This document shows, piece after piece, positions 6,187-14,202 of a stretch of DNA of 45,854 nucleotides. The DNA comes from CAYYUA01 sp964542585 (GTDB lineage: Bacteria; Bacteroidota; Bacteroidia; CAILMK01; CAYYUA01). The DNA is taken from the NCBI GenBank assembly GCA_964542585.1, contig CAZIUI010000021.1:1-45854 (forward strand). Reading direction: 5' to 3'. The notes beneath the pieces are model-generated. The model saw only the letters and a program-made list of their open reading frames with translations, was not told where the DNA came from and made no database searches. Numbering within the stretch: the first letter of the stretch is position 1; the number at the start of each line of letters is the position of its first letter. Both the position numbers and the translations under genes were made by a program.

Positions 6187-7998
6187 TTATTTATTCATCA
6201 ATTCCAGTGTGCGGTTGACAAACTGGCTCAGGTCTTCCCCTTTCAGCATGCCGTGTGACAGCCGCGCCAGGTCATAGGCTTCCTGCGCATAGAGCTGCTT
6301 TTGGTTCGTATCCGGCTCTACCAGGATTTTGTTAGCCAAGCTGTGGTTGGTATTGATCTTTACGTTGTATTGATCAGGCAGCTGATCCATGCCCATTCCG
6401 CTCATCTGAGACATCTCCTTCATCCGGCGGGTAAATTCGGCCTGGGTGATCACTAAAGGCGGATCATCAGGGGAATGAGCTTCTGTTTCTACTGTAATCT
6501 GATCATCATTAATCACGTTGTTAAAGGTTTCTTTTAATTGGTTTTGCTGCTCATCGTTAAGAACAGATTCCTTATTTTCACCCGTGTTAATAAGGTTATC
6601 CAGGCTATCGGCATCCACACGTTTTACTTGCACATTTTCATCCTCGCCTTCAATGGTCTGAATGAAATGGCTGTCAATGGGGTGATCAAAAATAAGCACA
6701 TCATAATTACGCTTTTGTGCACCCTCAATGTAGGTTTGCTGCGCATCTTTATCCGTTGTATAAAGGAATACCGTATTGCCATCCTTATCGGTCTGCAGGT
6801 CTTTTACTTGGCTTTTGTATTCTTCCGTAGTGAAGTATTTCCCTTGGGTGTTTTTCAGCAGGATTAAAGGCTGCGCCTTCTCCTTGAACTTATCATTAGT
6901 CAGGAAGCCATACTTTAGGAAAACATGGATATCCTCATACTTCTCTTCATAGTTCTTTCGGTCTTCATTGAACAGGGACTCCAGCTTTTCAGCAACTTTT
7001 TTAACGATGTAATTGCTGATCTTTTTAACCCTGCTATCAGCTTGCAGGTTACTCCTGGAAACATTAAGCGGGATATCCGGTGAATCCATGACACCATGCA
7101 ACAGTGTCAGGAATTCCGGTACAATGTCTTCCACATTATCTGTGACATACACCTGGTTCGCATAAAGCTGAATCTTATTACGCTGCACCTCCAGCTGATT
7201 ACTGAGCTTAGGGAAGTAAAGAATGCCGGTTAACGTAAAAGGATAATCAACATTCAAGTGAATCCAGAAAAGAGGCGGTTGGGAACCGGGATAAAGCTTC
7301 TGGTAAAAATCCTGGTAATTTTGGTTTGTTAATTCGGAGGGGTTTTCATTCCAAAGCGGATTGGTATCGTTAATAACCTCATTATTGAACTGGATAGGAA
7401 CAGGCATAAACCCGCAATACTTGCTAAGCAGGTTTTTAATCCGCTCTTCTTCCAGGTATTCTTCCGCATCTTCGGAGATATGTAAACGGATTTCCGTACC
7501 CCGTTCTTCTTTTTCTACCTCGTCAATCTGATAAGAGGAGTCACCTGTACCAGTCCATTTGACCGGTTGTGCATCTTCCTTGTAGGACCGGGTTACGATT
7601 TCCACCTTGTCTGAAACCATGAAAGCAGAGTAAAAACCAAGACCGAACTTGCCAATGATCTGACCTTTTTCCTGTTCGTCCTGGAATTGTTGCATGAATT
7701 CTCCCGCACTGGAGAAAGCAATCTCATTGATGTATTCCTGTACTTCTTCCTCCGTCATGCCAATGCCGCGGTCGCGGATAGTGATGTACTTATTGTCCTT
7801 ATCAACGCCTACTTGAATAGTGAGATCACCTAACTCTCCTTCAAACTGACCGGTGTTGCTAAGCGTCTGGATTTTTTTGGTTGCATCCACAGCATTGGAA
7901 ACCAGCTCCCGTAGAAATATTTCCTGATCTGAATAAAGAAATTTTTTGATTATGGGAAGAACGTTCTCTGTTTGTACGCCTAGATTTCCTTGTTTCAT
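6187..7998 (-). CDS. htpG: Molecular chaperone HtpG (Hsp90)
   Basis: 603 residues from ATG 7998. An in-frame extension to 8076 encodes a non-homologous leader and was not used, because MKQGNLGVQTENVLPI is the usual start. The GHKL ATPase motifs are intact: LRELVSNAVDA (N-box), DRGIGMT and GKFGLGFYSAFMV. The middle domain carries the catalytic-arginine segment LNVSRSNLQ, and the C-terminal dimerisation domain ends with the LARLSHGML helix. It is an ATP-driven cytoplasmic chaperone for late folding and stress protection. It is monocistronic, with its own terminator downstream and a divergent LysM gene upstream. No heat-shock operator (CIRCE) is visible in the 175-bp divergent region. Confidence 0.97.
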   Translation of the reverse strand: MKQGNLGVQTENVLPIIKKFLYSDQEIFLRELVSNAVDATKKIQTLSNTGQFEGELGDLTIQVGVDKDNKYITIRDRGIGMTEEEVQEYINEIAFSSAGEFMQQFQDEQEKGQIIGKFGLGFYSAFMVSDKVEIVTRSYKEDAQPVKWTGTGDSSYQIDEVEKEERGTEIRLHISEDAEEYLEEERIKNLLSKYCGFMPVPIQFNNEVINDTNPLWNENPSELTNQNYQDFYQKLYPGSQPPLFWIHLNVDYPFTLTGILYFPKLSNQLEVQRNKIQLYANQVYVTDNVEDIVPEFLTLLHGVMDSPDIPLNVSRSNLQADSRVKKISNYIVKKVAEKLESLFNEDRKNYEEKYEDIHVFLKYGFLTNDKFKEKAQPLILLKNTQGKYFTTEEYKSQVKDLQTDKDGNTVFLYTTDKDAQQTYIEGAQKRNYDVLIFDHPIDSHFIQTIEGEDENVQVKRVDADSLDNLINTGENKESVLNDEQQNQLKETFNNVINDDQITVETEAHSPDDPPLVITQAEFTRRMKEMSQMSGMGMDQLPDQYNVKINTNHSLANKILVEPDTNQKQLYAQEAYDLARLSHGMLKGEDLSQFVNRTLELMNK

Positions 7999-8121
7999 AT
8001 GAGAATTAATTTTTGGTCTTTCTTCCCGGTTAGTCAACAACCCTGCCAATAGCATCACCCCTGAACGGTTTGCCATTTTGGCACATTATTTCCCAAATTT
8101 CAGCCTCAACATTCCTCAACC

Positions 8122-8150
8122 TTGATATGCCGGATAATTTCTTAATTTTG
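8122..8150 (+). promoter_or_regulatory. Bacteroidota-type promoter for the LysM gene
   Basis: TTG at 8122-8124, 18 nt spacer, TAATTTTG at 8143-8150 (consensus TAnnTTTG). The predicted start near 8156 gives a leader of about 18 nt before ATG 8174. Confidence 0.6.
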
Positions 8151-8173
8151 AGTAACAAAAATTTCCTTCCGCT

Positions 8174-9043
8174 ATGAAGGTGCTAAGAACAATTCTGATT
8201 ACCTTTTTACTTATAGTGCCATTTGAGGGCCTGCAAGCCCTTCCTGATTCCTTAGGCTTAAAAAAAGAAAATGGTGAAACTTTCATCATGCATCGCGTGG
8301 AAAGGGGAGAAACCCTTTTTGGCATTGGTCAGCGCTATGATGTTACCGTAGCACAACTAAAAGCGACCAATCCCCAAGCAGAAAAGGAGCTTGTGGTTGG
8401 GGAGATCCTCCTGGTTCCATATAAGGGTGGCTCATCTAAGAAAGAATGGAAGCGGCACACGGTAAAAAAAGGTGAAACCCTTTTTTCCATTAGCCAGAAG
8501 TATAAGTCTTCCGTGAAAGAGATCAAAAAGTGGAATAACCTTGAGGGCAACAGTATTGCAGTGGGTCAAGACCTAAAAGTCGGTAAAAACAAAGACAAGG
8601 AAACCGGACAACAAGGAGACACAAGAAAAGAACCTGAAAAGCCAAAAGCAAAAGCGCAACAAGCTCAGAAAGCTGAAAAAAAAGACACAGGCGAATACGC
8701 TGATGCCTACAAAGAGAAAGCTGCGAAAACTACAACCACCCCTAAAGGGAACGGGTTGGTAACCAAGGAACAGGAAGGAAAAGCAACCTGGCTCCAAAAC
8801 AGCAATATCAACACCCAAAAAAGCTTAGCTTTACATCGGTCGGCACCGGCGGGTACTATCATTAAGGTGAAAAACCAGATGAATGATAAAGTAGTTTACG
8901 TACGAACCGTAGGAAAGCTTAATAAAAACCGCGATAAGCATACATTGATCACCATTTCCAAAAAGGCTGCAAAAGAACTGAGCGTTGAGGATGATTACTT
9001 CAGGGCTAAACTACAATTTACCGTAAAAAAGCCCTCAAATTAA
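8174..9043 (+). CDS. Secreted protein with two LysM domains and an RlpA-like double-psi barrel
   Basis: 289 residues. A signal peptide (1-22) is followed by LysM 1 (about 39-83, HRVERGETLFGI), LysM 2 (about 94-138, HTVKKGETLFSI), a Lys/Glu/Gln-rich low-complexity linker (about 140-195) and a C-terminal barrel region of about 85 residues with ALHRSAPAGTIIKV and VVYVRTVGKL. LysM modules bind peptidoglycan glycan chains. The last domain resembles the RlpA/expansin DPBB fold, but I do not see the catalytic Asp/His set of a lytic transglycosylase, so a structural cell-wall role is more likely. It has its own promoter and is divergent from htpG. The O-antigen ligase follows 55 nt downstream. Confidence 0.85.
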   Translation: MKVLRTILITFLLIVPFEGLQALPDSLGLKKENGETFIMHRVERGETLFGIGQRYDVTVAQLKATNPQAEKELVVGEILLVPYKGGSSKKEWKRHTVKKGETLFSISQKYKSSVKEIKKWNNLEGNSIAVGQDLKVGKNKDKETGQQGDTRKEPEKPKAKAQQAQKAEKKDTGEYADAYKEKAAKTTTTPKGNGLVTKEQEGKATWLQNSNINTQKSLALHRSAPAGTIIKVKNQMNDKVVYVRTVGKLNKNRDKHTLITISKKAAKELSVEDDYFRAKLQFTVKKPSN

Positions 9044-9098
9044 ACCGAAATGCTTTAATTGATCTACTTCACTGCCTCAACAGCTTTTAGACGTCAAT

Positions 9099-10427
9099 AT
9101 GGATGGGCACTCCCCTATTTCTGATCTTAAGGTTATTAGGCAGGATGCCACTCAGTCTTCTTTTTCCCAATTTGTTGGGCATTACATGGGCCTTATTGGT
9201 GCCTTTTTACTAATCACTGGCCTTTGCGTTTCTGCAATTATGATGAGCGTGGGCGTGATCGTTGTCAGTTGCCAGGTCCTTTTCCCCCAAAATTGGTCGG
9301 GTTTAAAGCACAACGTTAAAAGACAGCCCATTTTTTGGTTGATGGTAGCTTATTACCTAGCACCTTTTACTGCCTTGCTTTTCACACAGGACGTTTCCAA
9401 GCTTCTTCAGCATCAGCAGACCCTTTTACCCCTTTTGGTCCTGCCCATTGGGTTTTTAACCCGTCCCCTTTTTACGCCACGTCAGCAGCGAATCGTAATT
9501 GACAATCTGGTAACTATTGTTTTTATAACCGGGCTTTTATCATTCATTCATTATTTAGCGAACTACGAGGTTCTACGCCAGCAATTGAGTGACGGAAAAG
9601 TTATCCCTATTGTAACAAGCATTAATCACATTTATTATAGCATTGTCCTGGCTTTTGCTGCTGTAGTGGGGATCATCAGGTTTTTAACTCAACAGCAATG
9701 GAGGCCTTGGTGGAAATGGACTTTTTTGGCTATGACGCTGGCCAATGTGGCCTTCCTCCATTTTTTTACCACGCGTACAGGCTTGGGAGGCTTTTATCTG
9801 GCTTCTGGTCTTTTAATTTTTATCAGGTTTATAAAAAATCAACAAAAAGCTTATGCTTTTGGCGGGCTTGCTGGCTTGGTTTTAATGGGAATTAGTGCCA
9901 TAGCTTTTGTCCCAACGCTTCAAACGCAGTACCAGGAAACCAAGGAAGACCTTAACGTTTACTTGAAGGATAAAAACCCCAACTACTATTCCCTCACCAC
10001 TCGTCTTAAGGGCTGGGAAAACACCTGGTATGTGATCAAACAAAATCCTATTATTGGAGTCGGTGCTGGTCAATTTTCCGCAGCTGTGGACTCCGCTTAT
10101 GAAGAAAGAGGAACATTATTAATTCCTAAAAACCGGGTAGGGCCTCATAATCAGTACCTTGAGCGCACGGCTCAAAGCGGAATTCCTGGTATTTTAACAT
10201 TAACTAGCATCCTTTTCTGGCCCATGATCCTACTACTTAAAAAACAGTATTCTGCTACGGCTCTCGGACTTTTAGCTATTGTAAGTTTTGCTTTTCTTGC
10301 AGAATCCGTGCTGGAGAGGCAGACGGGAGTCACCTTTTTTGCTTTTTTTTGGCCCTGGATGTTTTATCAATTACAGAAAGGCATAGGAGAACCCTTTTTT
10401 GATGATCATGAGTCCGATTCCCCATAA
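9099..10427 (+). CDS. O-antigen ligase / polymerase family membrane protein
   Basis: 442 residues with about eleven hydrophobic segments and a large loop at roughly residues 265-345, as in the Wzy_C/WaaL family (PF04932). The loop holds TRLKGWENTW, GVGAGQF and PHNQYLERTAQSGIPG. The PHNxYL motif marks the family's functional periplasmic loop. Members join or polymerise undecaprenyl-linked glycans at the periplasmic face of the inner membrane. There is no glycosyltransferase or LPS gene around it, so the substrate could be LPS, a capsule or the glycan of a glycoprotein. The 3' end overlaps the convergent unknown gene by 22 nt. Start ATG 9099 places the first TM segment near residue 30. Confidence 0.85.
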   Translation: MDGHSPISDLKVIRQDATQSSFSQFVGHYMGLIGAFLLITGLCVSAIMMSVGVIVVSCQVLFPQNWSGLKHNVKRQPIFWLMVAYYLAPFTALLFTQDVSKLLQHQQTLLPLLVLPIGFLTRPLFTPRQQRIVIDNLVTIVFITGLLSFIHYLANYEVLRQQLSDGKVIPIVTSINHIYYSIVLAFAAVVGIIRFLTQQQWRPWWKWTFLAMTLANVAFLHFFTTRTGLGGFYLASGLLIFIRFIKNQQKAYAFGGLAGLVLMGISAIAFVPTLQTQYQETKEDLNVYLKDKNPNYYSLTTRLKGWENTWYVIKQNPIIGVGAGQFSAAVDSAYEERGTLLIPKNRVGPHNQYLERTAQSGIPGILTLTSILFWPMILLLKKQYSATALGLLAIVSFAFLAESVLERQTGVTFFAFFWPWMFYQLQKGIGEPFFDDHESDSP

Positions 10428-10861
10428 TAACGGCAATAAGGCCGGATATCTTCGTCATTTTTCAGCATATTCCCCAGTTTTATTAGCTCATCTTTCAGCT
10501 CTGGCAGTTCATCTAGGTTATTACCAATCGCTCCCAGGATCTTAGCCAAGCGAGCCTGCCGACCTGCTTCGGCATCTTTTTCCTGGAGATGCTGAAGCGC
10601 TGCCATAAAATACGGGTGATGGTGCCAAACCCAGTCCTTCAACTGATCCAGCATATGCCATAACTTATCAGGATATTCCCAAACCAATGCATCATGAACA
10701 TACAGGTACCCATCATCATAAGCATAAACCGTAGCAGGCTTTTCTAGCTCAATGGATGGTGTTTGGATTCGATGTTGCCCTAAGGCGTAAACCCTTAGCT
10801 CCCTCGCCTTATCATTTTTCTGACGGTTAAGCTCCCATTTCTGCTGAACGATAGATGTCAC
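10406..10861 (-). CDS. Unknown 151-residue protein at the end of the carotenoid operon
   Basis: I do not recognise this family. It is soluble, with no signal peptide or membrane segment. A small beta-rich start (residues 20-60) precedes helices that are rich in Trp, His and charged residues (WVWHHHPYF near residue 78, then LPELKDELIKLGNML). It starts with GTG, 12 nt after the crtW stop, so it is very probably cotranscribed with the carotenoid genes. Its 3' end overlaps the convergent O-antigen ligase gene by 22 nt, and no terminator is visible between them. Confidence 0.7.
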   Translation of the reverse strand: MTSIVQQKWELNRQKNDKARELRVYALGQHRIQTPSIELEKPATVYAYDDGYLYVHDALVWEYPDKLWHMLDQLKDWVWHHHPYFMAALQHLQEKDAEAGRQARLAKILGAIGNNLDELPELKDELIKLGNMLKNDEDIRPYCRYYGESDS

Positions 10862-10873
10862 GAAGTAGCTAGC

Positions 10874-11584
10874 TTATTCTTCTTGTTCTTTTACCTTGTA
10901 GAGCAGCCACCAGGGGGTAGCCGGGTATTCATGGTGCTCATAATGGTACCCGAAGAAATAGCACGTCAAAAAGGCCCACAGATGGTTTTTGGCTTGAGTC
11001 GTGCTACGGTGTTTATTGCCACTTTGTTCGGGTTGTTTGTGTGGCAGATATGTTCCAAAATAAAAAAGCTGAAGGGTGCTTAGAAAACTGGGCGCAACCC
11101 AGAATAGGAGCAAATTGGCTTCCTGAAAGCCTGCGAGACGCTCCAGGATATTGTAGGTGATAGCCATCAAGATCACTTGGACAAAACCTATATAATTCTT
11201 CATGAAGGTGAAGTACCACGCCCAAAAAGGCCCGTCATGGTAATCAGGGTCTGCTTCCTCTGCCACCCAACCATGGTGCTTGTAATGGTTATGGGTCAGC
11301 TTCGGGTAGTAATTGAACGCAAAAAGACCGGCGGCAATCCATCCCATAAGGTTGTTTACCTTTTTGTTAGGTGAAACCGTACGGTGCATGGCATCATGGG
11401 CAGTGATGAAAAGCCCTGTAAAGAGGTGGGTTTGCACAATCAGCAAAATCCAAGTCAGGGGGTTAAACCATTGCACCTCATAGGTCAAGTTAAATGCTAA
11501 AAGCCCGGCCCAAGCCAATATAATAGCACTGCCTAGTACCACGCCAAAGTGACGCTGAAACAACGAAGATTGTGTTGACTTCAC
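10874..11584 (-). CDS. crtW: Beta-carotene 4-ketolase (CrtW family)
   Basis: 236 residues, a normal CrtW length. Integral-membrane fatty-acid-hydroxylase-like fold with the di-iron histidine boxes HDAMH (63-67), HNHYKHH (98-104) and GYHYEHHEYP (around 212-221), followed by the PWW of CrtW. The order and spacing fit CrtW better than CrtZ or acyl desaturases. The reaction is O2-dependent introduction of keto groups at C4/C4' of beta-ionone rings, giving echinenone and canthaxanthin. Start is GTG with no in-frame ATG upstream. It lies in the carotenoid operon downstream of the cyclase. The substrate could be a monocyclic carotenoid if the cyclase makes only one ring. Confidence 0.85.
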   Translation of the reverse strand: MKSTQSSLFQRHFGVVLGSAIILAWAGLLAFNLTYEVQWFNPLTWILLIVQTHLFTGLFITAHDAMHRTVSPNKKVNNLMGWIAAGLFAFNYYPKLTHNHYKHHGWVAEEADPDYHDGPFWAWYFTFMKNYIGFVQVILMAITYNILERLAGFQEANLLLFWVAPSFLSTLQLFYFGTYLPHKQPEQSGNKHRSTTQAKNHLWAFLTCYFFGYHYEHHEYPATPWWLLYKVKEQEE

Positions 11585-11697
11585 GGTAAATTAATTTCTT
11601 TATGACGAAAAACAACTTAAAAGCTCTAGCGTTCTATGAGGTCAACTGTTATCGAGCTCATACCGCTTTTCTTCTCAAACGAGGCGTAATGCTGTTC

Positions 11698-12006
11698 TTA
11701 AGAGGGGGTAGGCAGCTTTTCCCTTGTAAAACGCTTAAAAAGGTAAACCGGAAATGCCAAAAATCCAAAAGTCAGGAAATACAGGGTCCAAAGGAATTGG
11801 TTAGCCTTAGTAGCTTGCATCCTTCTGAGATCAAGGAAGCCGACCAAGACAGCCATTAAATAGAAAAAAAAGCCAGCCAACAACACGTAAAAGCCCATTC
11901 CTGCAGCAAACAAAGATGGCCCTTGCAAGCTTAAAAATATTAGAGTGGGATGGCTTATCAAAAACATACCAAGGATAAGATACCGTAGATCCCATTGGTT
12001 AATCAT
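11698..12006 (-). CDS. Small integral membrane protein in the carotenoid operon
   Basis: 102 residues with three hydrophobic segments (about 8-30, 34-58 and 74-94) and a basic C-terminal tail. I do not recognise the family. It lies between the lycopene cyclase and crtW genes on the same strand, with gaps of about 110-125 bp on each side, wider than elsewhere in the operon. A role near membrane-embedded carotenoid enzymes is inference from position only. Confidence 0.65.
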   Translation of the reverse strand: MINQWDLRYLILGMFLISHPTLIFLSLQGPSLFAAGMGFYVLLAGFFFYLMAVLVGFLDLRRMQATKANQFLWTLYFLTFGFLAFPVYLFKRFTREKLPTPS

Positions 12007-12017
12007 AACCGAACTTT

Positions 12018-12132
12018 TTAGTAAGATTTACGGTGATCAAATTTATATAATCGCTTAAGACAGCCGTCAAAGTATTTAGACGCCAGCAAAAAGTTATGCA
12101 AAGGACCTAGCCGATAGATGAAGCCATGGGTT
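12018..12132 (-). pseudogene. Possible 3' remnant of an SRPBCC-like gene
   Basis: Between the cyclase and the small membrane gene, the minus strand has a protein-like stretch without a start codon: HGFIYRLGPLHNFLL...KRLYKFDHRKSY, then TAA at 12018-12020. The pattern (G-x-L-x-N...L-x-x-hydrophobic-x-F-x-x-R) resembles the end of SRPBCC/cyclase-dehydrase proteins, which are often found near Bacteroidota carotenoid genes. Reading upstream hits a TGA within the cyclase gene. This is a weak call from composition and pattern only. Confidence 0.3.
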
Positions 12133-12816
12133 TTAAGTTGCTTTTCTGGACCTCAATGACTTAAGCCACTCATACAAGTTAATATTCATCAGCAACAGCA
12201 ACATCGAGTAAATGGTATCTTCTACGGGAATGGTGCCAAGCCGCATTCCAAAATTTTCAGCATTGTTGTATACCACTACGGGGTAAGCTGTCAGAATGCC
12301 ATTAACCATCGCAAAGGGGATCAAATGGATAGCATAGGCTACAAAAAAACTTCCCAGGTAAATTGGACGGTACCACACGCCATTGATAAGGAGTAGAAGT
12401 CCGGTCAGATTAAATGTAATAGTGGTATAAAGCTGACCTGAAAACAAGGTTCCAAGAATAATCAGCACTCCTCCAAGAATGGTAGCAATCCATTGGCCTA
12501 TCCACGGAAAGAGGTTTTTTCGCCCATAAGCTATCACCACTTCATAAATAAAAATACAAGCAAATGGCACCGTCAAAAAGAAGAGCCATTCCTCAAGCGG
12601 CAGGTGCCAATATTCTGGCCCTACCAAATACTTATGGTTAAACCCCCATACATTTTCAATCGTAAACCAGTAATCCCATACGATAAAAAATAGACCTACC
12701 GGAACAATGGCTAAGATGGCATTCACCCATTTGCGGTAATAATGTACTTTATGATCAAAACTTAGAACAACCGGGAACAGCAGGGTTAAACCATTAAGTA
12801 AAAGGTAAGTATACAT
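12133..12816 (-). CDS. Lycopene cyclase, fused heterodimer type (CarR/CrtYcd)
   Basis: 227 residues, almost entirely transmembrane (about seven segments). It consists of two homologous halves, each with the acidic motif of the lycopene cyclase domain (TIGR03462): LPLEE at 72-76 and IPVED at 196-200. In Actinobacteria the halves are separate proteins (CrtYc and CrtYd). The fused form occurs in Bacteroidota, archaea and fungi. It cyclises the psi ends of lycopene to beta rings without redox change. It begins 3 nt after the stop of the secreted unknown gene, so it is tightly coupled. One or two ring formation cannot be decided from sequence, though the crtW downstream suggests beta-carotene. Confidence 0.88.
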   Translation of the reverse strand: MYTYLLLNGLTLLFPVVLSFDHKVHYYRKWVNAILAIVPVGLFFIVWDYWFTIENVWGFNHKYLVGPEYWHLPLEEWLFFLTVPFACIFIYEVVIAYGRKNLFPWIGQWIATILGGVLIILGTLFSGQLYTTITFNLTGLLLLINGVWYRPIYLGSFFVAYAIHLIPFAMVNGILTAYPVVVYNNAENFGMRLGTIPVEDTIYSMLLLLMNINLYEWLKSLRSRKAT

Positions 12817-12819
12817 AGA

Positions 12820-13356
12820 TCAGGAGTGCATTCGCTTAAGCGCTTTTTCCTGTTTTTCTGTACACAAATTTTCTTCACAAAGAAAATCAAGGATCACTGT
12901 TACCACTTTATCAGGCTTACCGCTCTGGGGCTTGCTAAGAAGAATTTTGACAATTTGGTCTTTATCCGCTTTTACATACTCGTTATAACCTAGGAAATCG
13001 GGGATGAAATAAGCCACTGATAACCTTAAAAATCGTAGCTCTATATCAGCGGGTTTTTGCTTAATAGCTTTGGAAATGATTGCCATCCCGCTTTTGAGAT
13101 AGCGCATTTTAGCAAAGGGACTCCAACTGTGTTTGGCTTTCAGGGTTTTAGCAGCTCCCTTATATCCAAGCTCTAGTGGTCCTGGGGAGCTTAATTCACT
13201 AATCTGTTCATGAAACTTGGAGGCTTTGGAAGATTCAGAGATCGCTTCCTTGTAAGCAGTTCGGATAGCTTCCATGGATTTAAGCGGGCTAGCTGCGAAA
13301 CTTACTGATAAGCTAAAAACGAGTGGTAGGCATATTAGAAAAGGGACTCGTATCAT
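12820..13356 (-). CDS. Secreted helical protein of unknown function between crtB and lycopene cyclase
   Basis: 178 residues with a clear Sec signal peptide (1-21, ending SFAAS). The mature part is helical and basic. Residues 95-130 read like a TPR-type pair (SKAIKQKPADIELRFLRLS, then IPDFLGYNEY). Two cysteines lie at LCEENLC near the C-terminus. The gene is separated by 6 nt from crtB and by 3 nt from the cyclase, the tightest spacing in the operon. Coupling to pigment synthesis is therefore very likely, yet an exported protein has no place in the known pathway. I do not recognise a named family. Confidence 0.8.
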   Translation of the reverse strand: MIRVPFLICLPLVFSLSVSFAASPLKSMEAIRTAYKEAISESSKASKFHEQISELSSPGPLELGYKGAAKTLKAKHSWSPFAKMRYLKSGMAIISKAIKQKPADIELRFLRLSVAYFIPDFLGYNEYVKADKDQIVKILLSKPQSGKPDKVVTVILDFLCEENLCTEKQEKALKRMHS

Positions 13357-13362
13357 AATACT

Positions 13363-14202
13363 TTAAATGTAATTGAACGTATTCTTAAGGTATGTTTGAA
13401 GCATAAGGTATGCCTTTAAACGATCTGGTAAGCGTACCCGCTTATGCATAATTTCCGAAGCCGGAACGCGCTGTATTTTATTGAAGAGTCTCCTGTAGTA
13501 GACGTAGGCTAGGTACACTCCTAATCGTGCTCCGGATGGTAGTTTTATAATAGCTTGGTAGGTCTCGTCAAAATCTTGGGAAATATCTGCCTCTATTTGA
13601 CGCTTAGCTTCATTATCGAATTGATCAATAGCAACATTAGGGAAGTAAATACGGCCACGCTCCCAGTAATCGTTGTAAAAGTCCCTTAAAAAATTAACTT
13701 TCTGAAATGCGGCACCTAGCTTACAGGCACCATGACTTAGTTTTTTATACTGCTCCTCATTTCCGTGACAAAACACCCTTAAGCACATCAATCCAACCAC
13801 TTCAGCAGAACCATACACATACTCGCGGAACTTGGGAGAATCATAGTTTGAATAATTCAGATCCATTTTCATGCTGTACAGAAAAGAATCAATCAGATGA
13901 TAGGGAATGTTGTAACGATTAACGGTATCCTGAAAAGCATGTAGCACAGGGTTTAAGCTGATCTTTTCATGAATTGCCTGGTAAGTATCAGATTCAAAGC
14001 GTTCAATGAGGGAAGCTTTATCATGCTGATGGAAAGTATCCACAATTTCATCAGCAAACCTTACAAATCCGTAGATAGCATAAATTGGCGGGTGATAATG
14101 TTTATCTAGTGTACGAATTCCAAGCGTGAAAGACGTACTGTAGTGCTTAGTAATCAGTTGGCTGCAATTGTAGGTCACCTTGTCATACAGGGATGCCATC
14201 AT
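13363..14202 (-). CDS. crtB: Phytoene synthase
   Basis: 279 residues, squalene/phytoene synthase family. The first aspartate-rich motif is DEIVD (51-55) and the second is the FLRDFYNDYWERGRIYFP block (D174 and D178). Both bind Mg-diphosphate. It condenses two GGPP to 15-cis-phytoene, the first step of the C40 pathway. The C-terminus lacks extra domains. Two ATGs are tandem at the start, and the start overlaps the end of crtI by 20 nt, so translation is coupled. No GGPP synthase gene lies in the window, so the precursor comes from elsewhere. C30 synthases share the motifs, but the cyclase and ketolase downstream argue for C40. Confidence 0.92.
   Translation of the reverse strand: MMASLYDKVTYNCSQLITKHYSTSFTLGIRTLDKHYHPPIYAIYGFVRFADEIVDTFHQHDKASLIERFESDTYQAIHEKISLNPVLHAFQDTVNRYNIPYHLIDSFLYSMKMDLNYSNYDSPKFREYVYGSAEVVGLMCLRVFCHGNEEQYKKLSHGACKLGAAFQKVNFLRDFYNDYWERGRIYFPNVAIDQFDNEAKRQIEADISQDFDETYQAIIKLPSGARLGVYLAYVYYRRLFNKIQRVPASEIMHKRVRLPDRLKAYLMLQTYLKNTFNYI

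Noticed and set aside
7999..8076. N-terminal extension of HtpG
   Set aside because: The 26 extra residues do not resemble Hsp90 proteins, and the normal start is at ATG 7998.
11602..11859. 85-codon plus-strand frame in the carotenoid region
   Set aside because: It overlaps the small membrane protein gene on the minus strand, has low-complexity basic composition and no domain.
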